Shown piece after piece: positions 18,125-26,697 of a stretch of 64,000 nucleotides of DNA. The notes below the pieces were generated by a model, which did not search any database, was not told where the DNA came from, and saw nothing but the letters and a program-made list of their open reading frames with translations. The position numbers and the translations under genes are program-made. Each line of letters begins with the position of its first letter. Within the stretch, counting starts at the first letter, position 1. Origin of the DNA: Sinomonas albida (GTDB lineage: Bacteria > Actinomycetota > Actinomycetes > Actinomycetales > Micrococcaceae); contig NZ_SWDW01000001.1 in assembly GCF_004919045.1 (NCBI RefSeq), forward strand, positions 1 through 64,000, read 5' to 3'.

Positions 18125-18230
18125 GGAACCAAAGCTACCCGGTCCTGAGGCCGAGCGGCTCTAGGGTGGCTCTGGCCGTGGTCGGGCCGCCGCACTGACC
18201 GGACATGCGCCGCCGGGAGGGAGGGGCGCT

Positions 18231-18689
18231 TCAGCGCCCCGCGATCCGCACGGCAGCGGTCGCGTCCGCAGATGCCGTGCTGCCCTCGGGGAGGGTGACG
18301 CGGGCGTTGACGGACCCGGGCACGAGGTGCACCCGCTGCATGAACGGGACGCCGCAGCGGAAGGAGGCGGTCAGGTCGGGCGTGCCCGCTCCCTGCTGGC
18401 TCACTGTCAGGGTGGCCTGCTCTGCGCCGTCGCACGCAGCGGTCACGGAGAAGTCGCCGGCCGGGACGGAGGTGACGCCGAGTCCGACGGCGCCGCGGGC
18501 TCCGAGGTGCCCGGCGCCCTCCTGCACGATGCCGCCCGGTGCCGCACCGAGTATGTCCCGTGCAGCGACCGCCGCTGGCGTTCGGCTGGCGGCGGGGCCT
18601 GACGTCTCTGGCGGCTGGTACGTGCAGGAGCACAGGCACCCGAGGAGGAGGGCTGTCGCTGCGGCTCGAACGACACCTGTCGGTTTCAT
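18231..18689 (-). CDS. Putative lipoprotein
   Basis: A 152-residue secreted protein. After MKPTGVVRAA comes a hydrophobic ATALLLGCLCSC segment with a lipobox-like LLGC (or LCSC), so lipidation at Cys 18 or 22 is likely. The mature part has no recognised domain; it contains two further Cys (AACDGAEQ and FRCGVPF) that could form a disulfide. It starts 24 bases after the SdpI-like gene, in one probable operon. A GGGGCGC-TTCA-GCGCCCC hairpin has the stop codon in its loop (18223-18240). Function unknown. Confidence 0.7.
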   Translation of the reverse strand: MKPTGVVRAAATALLLGCLCSCTYQPPETSGPAASRTPAAVAARDILGAAPGGIVQEGAGHLGARGAVGLGVTSVPAGDFSVTAACDGAEQATLTVSQQGAGTPDLTASFRCGVPFMQRVHLVPGSVNARVTLPEGSTASADATAAVRIAGR

Positions 18690-18712
18690 CTGAAGTGCTC
18701 CCGTCAGCTCGT

Positions 18713-19054
18713 TCAGGCCGAGTTCGCTGCTCGGACGGCCGCCGTGAGGACCCATGTGAGGCCTCCGGCGAAGGCTGCGATCGCTCCCCAGTACGCGACG
18801 GGGGTGAACAGCCCGAGGAGGCTGCAGGCGGCCGCCGCGCAGCAGGCGATTGCCGCTGGCCTGACCCCGGCCGCATGGCCTGCTGCCCACGCGGCGTCGC
18901 TTCGCTGCAGCTGTGGGATGCGGATCCCTATGGTGCCGTTCGGTGGGATCCTCCCGTCGCCCGCTGCCCGACTGATCAGGATGATCAGGAGCAGCACCCC
19001 GGTGAATACCCATCCAAGAACGGGCAGGGCGGCTGCCGCGTCGTGTGTCCCCAT
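18713..19054 (-). CDS. SdpI-like membrane protein
   Basis: A 113-residue protein resembling the C-terminal module of SdpI. It has a first membrane segment (VLGWVFTGVLLLIILI), then the family signature GTIGIRIPQLQRSDAAWAAGHAAG, and two more hydrophobic segments. SdpI of Bacillus gives immunity to the SdpC toxin, but most actinobacterial relatives have no known toxin partner and none is visible here. The ATG at 19054 replaces a longer frame lacking family sequence. The region 19055-19292 upstream holds nothing I recognise. Confidence 0.72.
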   Translation of the reverse strand: MGTHDAAAALPVLGWVFTGVLLLIILISRAAGDGRIPPNGTIGIRIPQLQRSDAAWAAGHAAGVRPAAIACCAAAACSLLGLFTPVAYWGAIAAFAGGLTWVLTAAVRAANSA

Positions 19055-19292
19055 GCGCTCAGTCTGACAGACCGGATGAGCAGGGTCTGTGGCCGGGCGA
19101 CCGAGGATTGGGGGAGCGTCCCCTGCAGGCCGACGCCGCCCCGACACACTGGAGCGCCGTCACGGCCAGGAGGGCCGGGGGCGAGAACATGATCAGCCCC
19201 ACGGCCGCGGCGTCGTCCTCCGCGAGCGTTTCTCCTTGCCTGTGGGGAGCATCTCGAAGCGGTCCTGGAAAGAGCAGATCGCCGAGAAGGGT

Positions 19293-20315
19293 TTAGGCGC
19301 TGAGTGGTGCGCGTCGGCGAGCCGACGGCGCGGGATTTTCCGGCTTCCCGTCCCGGTAGAGCACGGTGCTGCGCTTGAAAATTTCCGCATAGACGGAGGA
19401 TCGGACGGAAATGACGTCGTCCCGGAGCCTCAGGTCATCAAGGAGCATGCGCAGATCATCCAGCGTCGCCACGGCGACTTGTGCCAGCACCTGTTCGCCT
19501 GAAGCGGCGGCCCAGCGCGTTACTGGAAGGCCAGCGAGGTGATGCCCGAGACGCTCGGTGGGCGTGTTGGCGCGGGTGAGGGTCAGGAGCGACTCCACGG
19601 GAAATCCCAGTGCGGCAGGGTCGACTACTGCTCGGATGAACAGGACACCCGATGTGGTCATCGCTTCCAGGCGCCGGCTGATGGTGGCTTTGGAGACGGA
19701 GAGCTCAGAAGCCAGTTCGTCAACGGTGGCCCGGCCGTTGCGGTGTAGGAGCTCAGCCATGGCCGTGTTGATCTCGTCCAGTGGCTCGCCGGGGTGGCCG
19801 GCCCGGATGCTTCCAAGCTGCGCGTCCTCTCCTGGGTGAAGCGCTGCGTACTGGTCGCTGTTCAGGACGTCCGGCGTCCATCCGGAGGGTGTCCTGAAAT
19901 ATTCCAGCAGCGGCATCATTGCAAACGACTGCACCCCTTCCACTTCCGCGAGGCGGCCGTACAGTATGCCGCTGAGCTCACCTGGGGAAATGAACAGTTC
20001 CGCCACTGCCTCGTTGGAGCCGGAAAGCGCGCTCACCCAGGACGATTCGTCCTGCTGCGCCAGCCACGAACATACCGATCGAAGGCTTCTTGGGGCTGCG
20101 GTGACGCGCAGCAGGAAGGGGGTGCGTGAGCCCACCGATGGAGGGTTGATGAAGGAGTTCGTGCGGACGGCTCCGGATTCGAGCAGCTTGTTCCCGCGGC
20201 GTGCCACGGTGCGCTCCTGCTGGCCCAGGACCTCGGCGATCTGGCGCCAGGGAGCACGGCCGTTGCGGACGAGCGCCGCCACGATCTGCCGGTCCAGCGC
20301 ATCAAGCTGCTCCAC
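19293..20315 (-). CDS. Lrp/AsnC-family regulator with two HTH modules
   Basis: A 340-residue AsnC-type regulator. It carries two helix-turn-helix modules, near residues 5-50 (LDALDRQIVAALVRNGRAPW) and 175-225 (AMAELLHRNGRATVDELASE), with RAM-like ligand domains between and after them. The double-length form is common in actinobacteria. The start is GTG with AAAGGA eight bases upstream. It is the last gene in the order DUF5058 protein, membrane protein, M20 amidohydrolase, AsnC, so it probably responds to a product of that pathway. Confidence 0.88.
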   Translation of the reverse strand: MEQLDALDRQIVAALVRNGRAPWRQIAEVLGQQERTVARRGNKLLESGAVRTNSFINPPSVGSRTPFLLRVTAAPRSLRSVCSWLAQQDESSWVSALSGSNEAVAELFISPGELSGILYGRLAEVEGVQSFAMMPLLEYFRTPSGWTPDVLNSDQYAALHPGEDAQLGSIRAGHPGEPLDEINTAMAELLHRNGRATVDELASELSVSKATISRRLEAMTTSGVLFIRAVVDPAALGFPVESLLTLTRANTPTERLGHHLAGLPVTRWAAASGEQVLAQVAVATLDDLRMLLDDLRLRDDVISVRSSVYAEIFKRSTVLYRDGKPENPAPSARRRAPLSA

Positions 20316-20367
20316 GTCCCGGTCCTTTCAGTACCGCCGCCCTCGCACGACGCCGGCACCCCAGCGT

Positions 20368-20386
20368 CCCCGGAACCGTTCCGGGG
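20368..20386. terminator. Hairpin between M20 gene and asnC-type gene
   Basis: CCCCGGAA-CCG-TTCCGGGG is a perfect eight-base-pair hairpin in the 102-base gap. It may attenuate read-through into the regulator. No T run is present. Confidence 0.5.
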
Positions 20387-20417
20387 CGGCGGAATGCCGC
20401 CACCCCGCCCGGTAACC

Positions 20418-21665
20418 TCAGTTCCGGCCCAGATAGGCTAGCACCCCGGACAGAGCGGCTCCTGTTCCACCGATGACGGCGGCCCGCGCGTCCGGCGCGA
20501 AGAAGGGTGAGTGGTTGCCGGCCGGTGACGCGCCGTCTTCGAAGAGCTCCGGGTCGAAGGCGCCAAAGGCCCAGAACACGCCGGGAACACCGATGGCGTC
20601 GCTGAGCCAGCCCGCGTCCTCCGAGCCCATTCCTAGCGGTGCGTCGATCAGGGCATCCGCGCCGAAGTCCGCCGTGAACGCCTCGATCACTCGGTCTGCC
20701 GAGGCGGGATCGTTGTAGCAACGGGGAAAGGCGTTCAGCTCCGTGATTGTAGGTTCCGGAGCGTCGGATGCTGCCGCTTCGGCTGAAATGATCCGTCGGA
20801 TGGCAGCGAGGACGGTGGTCCGGGTCTCCTCGTCGGGGGTGCGGACGTTAAGAGTGAACTCTGCCGTTTCCGGGATGATGTTTTCTTTCAGGCCGGCGTG
20901 AAAGGTGCCAACCGTGACAACGGCTGGTGTGGAGGGTGCCAGTTCCCGGGACACGATGGTCTGCAGGCGAAGCACCATGGAGGACGCGGCGACAATCGGG
21001 TCGATGGACTTCTCCGGCTGGGAGCCGTGTGCCTGCCTGCCGTGAACGGTGATCTTCCATGAGTCGGCCAGGCTGGCCATATGGCCGCCGCGGATCAGCA
21101 GCTTGTTCCGGCCCAGCGGCATGACATGCTGGGCGAGGACCACCTCGGGCCGTGGCGCCCTGTCCCACAGGCCGTCGTCAATCATGGCCTTGGCGCCATA
21201 AGCCGTCTCTTCCCCGGGCTGGAAAATCAGGACGAGGGTTCCCGCCCAGAGGTCCGTGCGTTCCGTCAGCAGGGACGAGAGGGCGAGGGCGGCTGCGATG
21301 TGGGTGTCGTGGCCGCAGCCGTGCATCACCGGCGCGGTGCTCCCGTCCGGAAGGGTGCCGGTGGCTTCGCTCGCGTAATCTAGGCGCGTCTGCTCGGAAA
21401 TGGGCAGCCCGTCAGTGTCGGCACGGAACCCGATGACTGGTCCGTCGCCGTTCTTCAGGATGCCCACGACGCCCGTCCCGCCGCACCGGAAGGACTCAAT
21501 GCCCAGCCCGGAAAGGTGGGCTTCGATGTACTCCGCGGTGCGGAATTCCTGGGCCGAGAGTTCTGGGTTGGCGTGCAGGTGCTTATAGACCGCGATGTAG
21601 TCCTCGACGAATGATTCGGGAACGTCGACGGCGGCCGTCAGGCGGATGCTTGTGCTGATAGTCAT
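20418..21665 (-). CDS. M20-family amidohydrolase (hippurate-hydrolase-like)
   Basis: A 415-residue M20D amidohydrolase that releases an amino acid from an N-acyl or similar conjugate. Metal ligands are visible in MHGCGHDTHIAAAL, FQPGEETAYGAKAM and AQHVMPLG, and the dimerisation domain holds the GRQAHGSQPEKSIDP segment; a C-terminal GNHSPFF supplies a further ligand His. The substrate is unknown. The ATG at 21665 follows AGGGAAAA. It is flanked upstream by two small membrane proteins, so it likely acts on what they import. Confidence 0.9.
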   Translation of the reverse strand: MTISTSIRLTAAVDVPESFVEDYIAVYKHLHANPELSAQEFRTAEYIEAHLSGLGIESFRCGGTGVVGILKNGDGPVIGFRADTDGLPISEQTRLDYASEATGTLPDGSTAPVMHGCGHDTHIAAALALSSLLTERTDLWAGTLVLIFQPGEETAYGAKAMIDDGLWDRAPRPEVVLAQHVMPLGRNKLLIRGGHMASLADSWKITVHGRQAHGSQPEKSIDPIVAASSMVLRLQTIVSRELAPSTPAVVTVGTFHAGLKENIIPETAEFTLNVRTPDEETRTTVLAAIRRIISAEAAASDAPEPTITELNAFPRCYNDPASADRVIEAFTADFGADALIDAPLGMGSEDAGWLSDAIGVPGVFWAFGAFDPELFEDGASPAGNHSPFFAPDARAAVIGGTGAALSGVLAYLGRN

Positions 21666-21680
21666 GTGCAGTTTTCCCTA

Positions 21681-22436
21681 TCAGTTGGTGGCGGCCGCGT
21701 CGGGTGCGCTGGTTTCCTCGGCATGCGTCACGGTCGGCGGGGCCGTTTTGACCCGCGCGAACCAGGAAATGGCGATGGTGAGGATTACGGCGAGGGCGGT
21801 GGCGAAGTAGGTCAATGACGGTGCCAGCGGGACCGCGAGGAAGACGATGGCCGCGGCTACGACGACGGCGACGATGGTGGTGCGGCGGCTCTTCATGGCT
21901 AGGACACTTTGCAGCAGCACGGCGCCGAAAATTGCCGGCAGAATGTAGGTGCGCGCCGTCGCGATAAGGGGCGCGGGCAACATCCCCACGAGCCAGGTCC
22001 CGAGGACTCCTACGAGAAGGATGAGCGTGGTGATGTGGACCAGTACCGCCCCAATGATGGCGCTGCCGGCAATCAGTTCGGCGCGGCGGGTTCCGGGCTT
22101 TTCCCCGAGATTGGCCTGGGCCACGATGGCCGCCGGGAGCAGCTTGTTGGCGATGTTGCCGATCAGAAATGCCTGGTACATGGCCGAGCGGCCCAGGATG
22201 GGGAAATACGAGACCGGTTCGATTACGGCGATGATGCCGAAGGTGGCCAAGACAGCCCCGACGGCGGTGATCAGCTCCAGCGGTGTAACCCCCAGCCCGG
22301 TGCCGAATGCTGCGTAGAGGGCAGCGGCCAGGGAAATAAGGAGTCCAAGGCCTAATGTGATCGGGCCCCAGAAGGACGTAGTGCGATCGAAGGCGGAGAA
22401 GCCTTCGGAAGTATCTGCGGATGGCTTATTTGACAT
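21681..22436 (-). CDS. Small integral membrane protein, probable transporter subunit
   Basis: A 251-residue protein with six or seven hydrophobic segments (for example WGPITLGLGLLISLAAALY and ELITAVGAVLATFGIIAVIE) and a polar C-terminus. I do not recognise the family with certainty. Its gene lies 15 bases ahead of the M20 gene and 24 bases after the DUF5058 gene, so the two membrane proteins probably work as a pair. A conserved-looking YQAFLIGNIANKLLPAAIVA segment lies near residues 88-107. Confidence 0.7.
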   Translation of the reverse strand: MSNKPSADTSEGFSAFDRTTSFWGPITLGLGLLISLAAALYAAFGTGLGVTPLELITAVGAVLATFGIIAVIEPVSYFPILGRSAMYQAFLIGNIANKLLPAAIVAQANLGEKPGTRRAELIAGSAIIGAVLVHITTLILLVGVLGTWLVGMLPAPLIATARTYILPAIFGAVLLQSVLAMKSRRTTIVAVVVAAAIVFLAVPLAPSLTYFATALAVILTIAISWFARVKTAPPTVTHAEETSAPDAAATN

Positions 22437-22460
22437 CTGGGTGGTTCCGTTCAGTGAGTT

Positions 22461-23198
22461 TCAGGCCGCGGACGTCATGAAATAGGCGCAGGCGAGGGCC
22501 ACGATGATGGAGGCGCCCAGGCCCCACTCTCGCAGCCAGGGAAGGCGGAGCCTGTGTGCCAGAAGGAGGCAGACGCCCATTGCTGCCGCAGAGGCAAGCA
22601 TCGTGACGAGGTGCACCGGCGATTTGAGAACTTCTTGGAAGGACAGGGTGAAGAAGGCCCCCAGCAGGGCCGCGGTCGGGACGATGGCCATCACGGCAGG
22701 ATTGACCTTGCGGAGCTTGGCGCCGCCCTTGCTCAGGATGGGGGTGAGGATCAGGGCGGTCAGCATCCAAACGAGCCCGCCGATGGTCATCGCCGCGAAG
22801 GCGATGGCGAAGATTTTCTGGGTGTACGTCGGGCCGCCGAGTTGGGCACCCTGGGTACCGGCTGAGATACCGGCTGCCGCGACGTCGAAAGCGGCCGAGC
22901 CGACCAGGCCGATGCGGGTTAGCACGGCGGGTGTTCCGAAGAGTGGCAGCAGGGAGACGGCGATAAGGGCTACGGCGAGGGAGGGCCCGATCGCGGCCAC
23001 CGCTCCGGAGCGGACCGAGCCGGTGACCTGGGCCGGGGTGAGGTCAGCGGCGGGAGCTGCCTTCCTGATGGCCCTGAAGTAGATGACTGACTGGAGGATG
23101 ACCACGGCGAAAACACCGATTGCGCCCGCCCAGAGTACGGGATGGTGGATGAGTGGGGTGATGTCTTTCGAACCAGGATCGACGGCTTCATGGACCAT
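22461..23198 (-). CDS. DUF5058-like integral membrane protein
   Basis: A 245-residue protein with six membrane segments, the first at VLWAGAIGVFAVVILQSVIY. The block AAIGPSLAVALIAVSLLPLFG fits DUF5058, a family of unknown function often found next to peptidase genes. I chose the ATG at 23198 because AGGAG stands five bases upstream; the longer frame lacks this. It is the first gene of a four-gene run with a second membrane protein, an M20 amidohydrolase and an AsnC regulator. Confidence 0.7.
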   Translation of the reverse strand: MVHEAVDPGSKDITPLIHHPVLWAGAIGVFAVVILQSVIYFRAIRKAAPAADLTPAQVTGSVRSGAVAAIGPSLAVALIAVSLLPLFGTPAVLTRIGLVGSAAFDVAAAGISAGTQGAQLGGPTYTQKIFAIAFAAMTIGGLVWMLTALILTPILSKGGAKLRKVNPAVMAIVPTAALLGAFFTLSFQEVLKSPVHLVTMLASAAAMGVCLLLAHRLRLPWLREWGLGASIIVALACAYFMTSAA

Positions 23199-23299
23199 TG
23201 GAGCTCCTATGTGGATGACGGGACTCACGTCGTTACCAGTCCAGAAAGCTGAACTAGAGGGCTGTTCGGTTCCATTTGTTGCATATGCGGACCGCTGAA

Positions 23300-23315
23300 T
23301 GTCTATAAGTAGACA
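23300..23315. promoter_or_regulatory. Dyad upstream of the DUF5058 operon
   Basis: TGTCTA-TAAG-TAGACA is a perfect six-base-pair dyad in an AT-rich patch, about 100 bases upstream of the DUF5058 start. It is a candidate binding site for the AsnC-type regulator. Confidence 0.5.
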
Positions 23316-23478
23316 CATCGAAGATTTCCGTTATGTCACGGCCATGGCGCAGACGGGTAAACTCTCATGGCCGTCATCAGTGCGTTCGCCCCGCACGGCT
23401 CGCCTGACTCATGCCAGCACCACACCTCCCCAGCCAGGCCGCCGCTTAGGCTTGGCAGGCGATGACACGGAATCCCCT

Positions 23479-24234
23479 ATGAACCGGAAGAACAGAACGG
23501 CGCGCCCGCCCTTCGGCGAGTTGCACGTGCTTGACGAGCGCCACGGCGTGGAGATGCGCACGGGCGGCGAGGGCGAACGGGCGTTTGCGCTCATCCACGG
23601 GATCGGCGTCTCGTCGGTCTACTTTGGTCCCCTGGCCCACGAACTCGCCAAGCACGCTCGCGTGTACCTGCTCGAACTGCCTGGGCACGGACGGAATCTC
23701 GAGCCGGGGCGTGCGCTGACCATGGCGGAGTTCGCCGAGATCGCTTGGGCGTCGTTCGACCGGTTCGAAGCGCGGCATCCCGTGATCGTGGGCCACTCGA
23801 TGGGGTGTCAGATAGCTGTCGAGATGGGGCTTCAGCGGCCAGGACCCGAGACGATCGCACTCCTGGCCCCGACGGTCAACGCCGCAGAGCGCGCGGTAGT
23901 CCTGCAGGGGCTTCGCCTTGCCCAGGACACGCTGCGGGAGCCGCGCGGTGTGAACGCGATCATCGCGAACGACTATTACCGATGCGGAGTCAGGTGGTGG
24001 CTCAAAACGCTGCGGGAGATGTTGGCCCACCACATCGAGGAACGCATCGCCCACGTCGAACGCGGGGTGCTCCTCGTGGGCGGGGAGAAAGACCCGATCG
24101 CGCCTCCGGAGTGGCTCCACGCACTCGCCTCGCGGTGCCGCTCACCGGAGGTTGCGGTCCTCGCGGACCAGCCGCACGTCATGATGTACACCCGGCCGGA
24201 GGCCGTCGCGCGGATCCTGCTCGAACGCGCTTGA
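23479..24234 (+). CDS. Alpha/beta-fold hydrolase
   Basis: A 251-residue alpha/beta hydrolase. The oxyanion region is FALIHGIGVSSVYFGP, the nucleophile elbow is VGHSMGCQIA, the acid lies in LLVGGEKDPIAPPEW and the His in ADQPHVMMY, so the triad is complete. The substrate is unknown. The ATG at 23479 was preferred because the preceding 60 codons do not resemble the family; the ribosome site is weak. It stands alone before the exonuclease gene. Confidence 0.87.
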   Translation: MNRKNRTARPPFGELHVLDERHGVEMRTGGEGERAFALIHGIGVSSVYFGPLAHELAKHARVYLLELPGHGRNLEPGRALTMAEFAEIAWASFDRFEARHPVIVGHSMGCQIAVEMGLQRPGPETIALLAPTVNAAERAVVLQGLRLAQDTLREPRGVNAIIANDYYRCGVRWWLKTLREMLAHHIEERIAHVERGVLLVGGEKDPIAPPEWLHALASRCRSPEVAVLADQPHVMMYTRPEAVARILLERA

Positions 24235-24304
24235 TGTATCAGGTAGAGGGACTCCAGACCGAGAAGGGCCGCTGTCCCTGCGCGGCGCCATGTCAGGATG
24301 GGCT

Positions 24305-25243
24305 ATGACCGAGCGCCTCATGCTCCTCGACACCGCCTCTCTGTACTTCCGCGCCTTCCACGGGGTGCCCGAGACGATCCGGCGGGAGGACGGGACGCCA
24401 GTCAACGCCGTCCGCGGCCTGCTGGACATGATCTCCCGGCTCACCATGGACTACGGCGCCACCCACCTCATCGCGTGCTGGGACGACGACTGGCGCCCGC
24501 GCTGGCGCGTCGACCTCATTCCCTCCTACAAGGCCCACCGCGTCGAGCGGAACGTCGCGGACGGCCCCGACGTCGAGGCCGTCCCCGCAGGGCTCGTCGC
24601 CCAGGTCCCGCTGATCCGCCACGTGCTGGGCCTCGCCGGGATCGCCGTCGTCGGCGCCCCAGAGCACGAGGCGGACGACGTCATCGGCAGCTACGCAGCG
24701 CACGCCGCGCTGCCCGTAGACGTCGTGACCGGCGACCGCGACCTCTTCCAGGTGGTCGACGACGCCCGCGATGTGCGCGTTGTCTATACCGCGCGCGGCA
24801 TGAAGAACCTCGAGACCGTCACCGACGCCGTCGTAGTGGCCAAATATCGCGTGCTGCCCGAGCAGTACGCCGACTACGCGGTGCTCCGCGGCGACGCCTC
24901 GGACGGGCTCCCCGGTGTGGCGGGCATCGGCGAGAAGTCCGCCGCCACCCTGCTCGGGCGCTTCGGCACGCTCGAGGGCCTCCTCGAAGCGGTCGAGGAT
25001 CCCGACAGCGGGCTGCCAGCCCCAATGCGGGCCAAGCTCACCGCAGCCGCACCCTACCTCCAGGTCGCGCCCGCCGTCGTGAATGTGGTCCGCGACCTCG
25101 ACCTCCCCGCGCTGGACGTCGCCGGGGCGCGGCTCCGCGCGGTCGACGGCGGCCCCCGCCTCGAGCTTGAACGGCTCGCCTCGGCGTGGAACCTCGGCGG
25201 ATCGGTCAAGCGCCTGCTCGCGGCGCTCGACCGGCACGGGTGA
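24305..25243 (+). CDS. 5'-3' exonuclease (flap-endonuclease-like)
   Basis: A 312-residue protein matching the N-terminal exonuclease module of DNA polymerase I as a free enzyme. Acidic metal-binding positions are visible in MLLDTASLYFRAFHG, CWDDDWRPRWR, EHEADDVIG, VTGDRDLFQ and LRGDASDGLPGVAGIG; the last is the helix-hairpin-helix DNA-binding motif. It removes RNA primers or flaps. The ATG at 24305 is preceded by CAGGATGG; an ATG at 24290 is less likely. Confidence 0.9.
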   Translation: MTERLMLLDTASLYFRAFHGVPETIRREDGTPVNAVRGLLDMISRLTMDYGATHLIACWDDDWRPRWRVDLIPSYKAHRVERNVADGPDVEAVPAGLVAQVPLIRHVLGLAGIAVVGAPEHEADDVIGSYAAHAALPVDVVTGDRDLFQVVDDARDVRVVYTARGMKNLETVTDAVVVAKYRVLPEQYADYAVLRGDASDGLPGVAGIGEKSAATLLGRFGTLEGLLEAVEDPDSGLPAPMRAKLTAAAPYLQVAPAVVNVVRDLDLPALDVAGARLRAVDGGPRLELERLASAWNLGGSVKRLLAALDRHG

Positions 25244-25293
25244 CCGTCCGCGCCCTTTGGGCCAGACGTTGCCGGCCACGAGCACCTGACCGC

Positions 25294-25330
25294 AGGAGAG
25301 GAGGAACCGGCAGGCGGCTCCTCCTCTCCT
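25294..25330. terminator. Bidirectional terminator
   Basis: AGGAGAGGAGGAACCGG and CGGCTCCTCCTCTCCT pair with one mismatch around a short loop. It lies between the convergent exonuclease and DUF6454 genes. Confidence 0.75.
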
Positions 25331-25342
25331 CAGACCGCAAGA

Positions 25343-26347
25343 TCAGGATGCTGGCGGGGTGACGGTGGCCTCATAGGTGAGGATCTCGGTGCCGTTGCCC
25401 TCGTCGCCGTTGTCGGGGGCGACCTTCATGGTGAGGTGGCCGCCGTCGGCGGTCATCTTGAACGGGTTCCGGGTGGCGACGTGCCCGGCGGTGGACCACT
25501 TCTGGAAGGGGACGTCGCGGGTGACCTGATGGCTGGTCAGGTCAAGCATGGCCATTCCGCCGAGCTCGTAGGTGCTGCCGGCGCCGCCGGCGGCCGGGGT
25601 CTGGGGCAGGTTGGTGACGCCGCCGCAGAGCATCTTGGAGTTGGGCACGTACTGGCAGTCCTGGTAGTCGATGAAGAAATTCGGGTTCTCCCAGGTGGCC
25701 ACCTGCTCGCCCTCGAGGTCCCATTCGGCGAAGCGGCGCGAGCCCCAGGTGTTGCCGACGAGGTGGCCGGTCCGCTTGTCCATGACGATGCCGCCGAAGT
25801 GGTCCTTGACCTCGAACTGCTTGTGGACGTCGAGCGTCGATGCGTCGACGCGGTAGATGATGGCGCTGCTGTCGGGCCGGTACTGGGCGACGGGAACCCA
25901 GACGTTGGTGCCGTCGAAGTCGATGCCGCCCGGGTGGTACATATCGCCTTCGCCGAGGGTGATGTCCTTCTGCAGGTTCCCGGACTTGTCCATGACGAAC
26001 AAGTGACCAATGCCCTTGCCCGGGGTGCGGTCGTAGCCGCCCTGCGGGGTCGGGTACTTCTGGGTGGGCTCGATGATCTGGACGGCCGAGAGGAAGATGT
26101 GGTCGTCGCTGAACGCGATGCCCTCGGTGTGGTAGGTCGGGAAGTTCAGCTTGAGCTTGCTCGTCAGCTGCCAGTTGGTGTTCCGGTCGACGGCGTTGAA
26201 GTCGTCGGCGAGTGCGGTGTTCACCTCGTGGTGGTCGGACGCCGGGGCCGGCGGTGCTGCCTGGGCTGCGACGACGGTGCCTGCCGAGCCGGCGATCAGG
26301 ATGGCGATCCCGGCGGCAAGAAGGGAGCGAGTTCGGGTGTTGCTCAC
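25343..26347 (-). CDS. Secreted DUF6454-like protein
   Basis: A 334-residue exported protein. A signal peptide (residues about 5-31, RSLLAAGIAILIAGSAGTVVAAQA) is followed by a probable beta-propeller-like body with repeated DGTNVW, HLVGNTWGSRRFAEWDLEGEQ and YELGGMAMLDL elements. The family assignment to DUF6454 is by pattern and not certain; function unknown. The start is GTG with GGAAGG in the leader. A structured leader precedes it at 26430-26489. Confidence 0.75.
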   Translation of the reverse strand: MSNTRTRSLLAAGIAILIAGSAGTVVAAQAAPPAPASDHHEVNTALADDFNAVDRNTNWQLTSKLKLNFPTYHTEGIAFSDDHIFLSAVQIIEPTQKYPTPQGGYDRTPGKGIGHLFVMDKSGNLQKDITLGEGDMYHPGGIDFDGTNVWVPVAQYRPDSSAIIYRVDASTLDVHKQFEVKDHFGGIVMDKRTGHLVGNTWGSRRFAEWDLEGEQVATWENPNFFIDYQDCQYVPNSKMLCGGVTNLPQTPAAGGAGSTYELGGMAMLDLTSHQVTRDVPFQKWSTAGHVATRNPFKMTADGGHLTMKVAPDNGDEGNGTEILTYEATVTPPAS

Positions 26348-26429
26348 GATGGTGGGACCTTCCGGTGGTTGGGCCACGATGAGCTTGAAAGCCTAGGCGG
26401 CGGTGATGAACCACGCATGGACTGGAGGT

Positions 26430-26489
26430 GAAACACGCCCTGTCCTCTCGGGTCGCTCATGAACGTGCCCCTCGGTGCAGGGGTGTTTC
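26430..26489. ncRNA. Long inverted repeat in the DUF6454 upstream region
   Basis: GAAACACGCCCTG and CAGGGGTGTTTC pair over 12 bases with one bulge around a 35-base interior with its own possible stems. It could be an RNA leader read on the minus strand, about 80 bases before the gene start, or part of a short plus-strand transcript ending at 26547. It matches no riboswitch consensus I know. Confidence 0.4.
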
Positions 26490-26509
26490 GATCGCCGTTG
26501 GACATGGGT

Positions 26510-26547
26510 CGAGGCGGGAGGCAGATGGCTGCCTCCCGCCTCGTTTT
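26510..26547 (+). terminator. Plus-strand intrinsic terminator
   Basis: CGAGGCGGGAGGCAG-ATGG-CTGCCTCCCGCCTCG is a perfect 15-base-pair stem followed by TTTT. The T run is on the plus strand, although both neighbouring genes are on the minus strand. The rest of 26348-26697 has no gene that I can support. Confidence 0.8.
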
Positions 26548-26697
26548 GCACCGGCTCAGTCCTGCGCCCGTCTTTCGGGGTACCTGTTGCGATGGGTGTG
26601 CAGGCCTGGATTCCCGGCGCGGCCTTGAAGAGCTCTGGTTTCTGTCCCGCTTCCTCGCAACGCGCGCCTGGGAAGGCGCGCGCCGAAGCGAGGGCGG

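Noticed and set aside
18713-19054. A complete SdpC-SdpI toxin-immunity locus
   Set aside because: Only the SdpI-like part is present; no SdpC, SdpA or SdpB homologue was seen.
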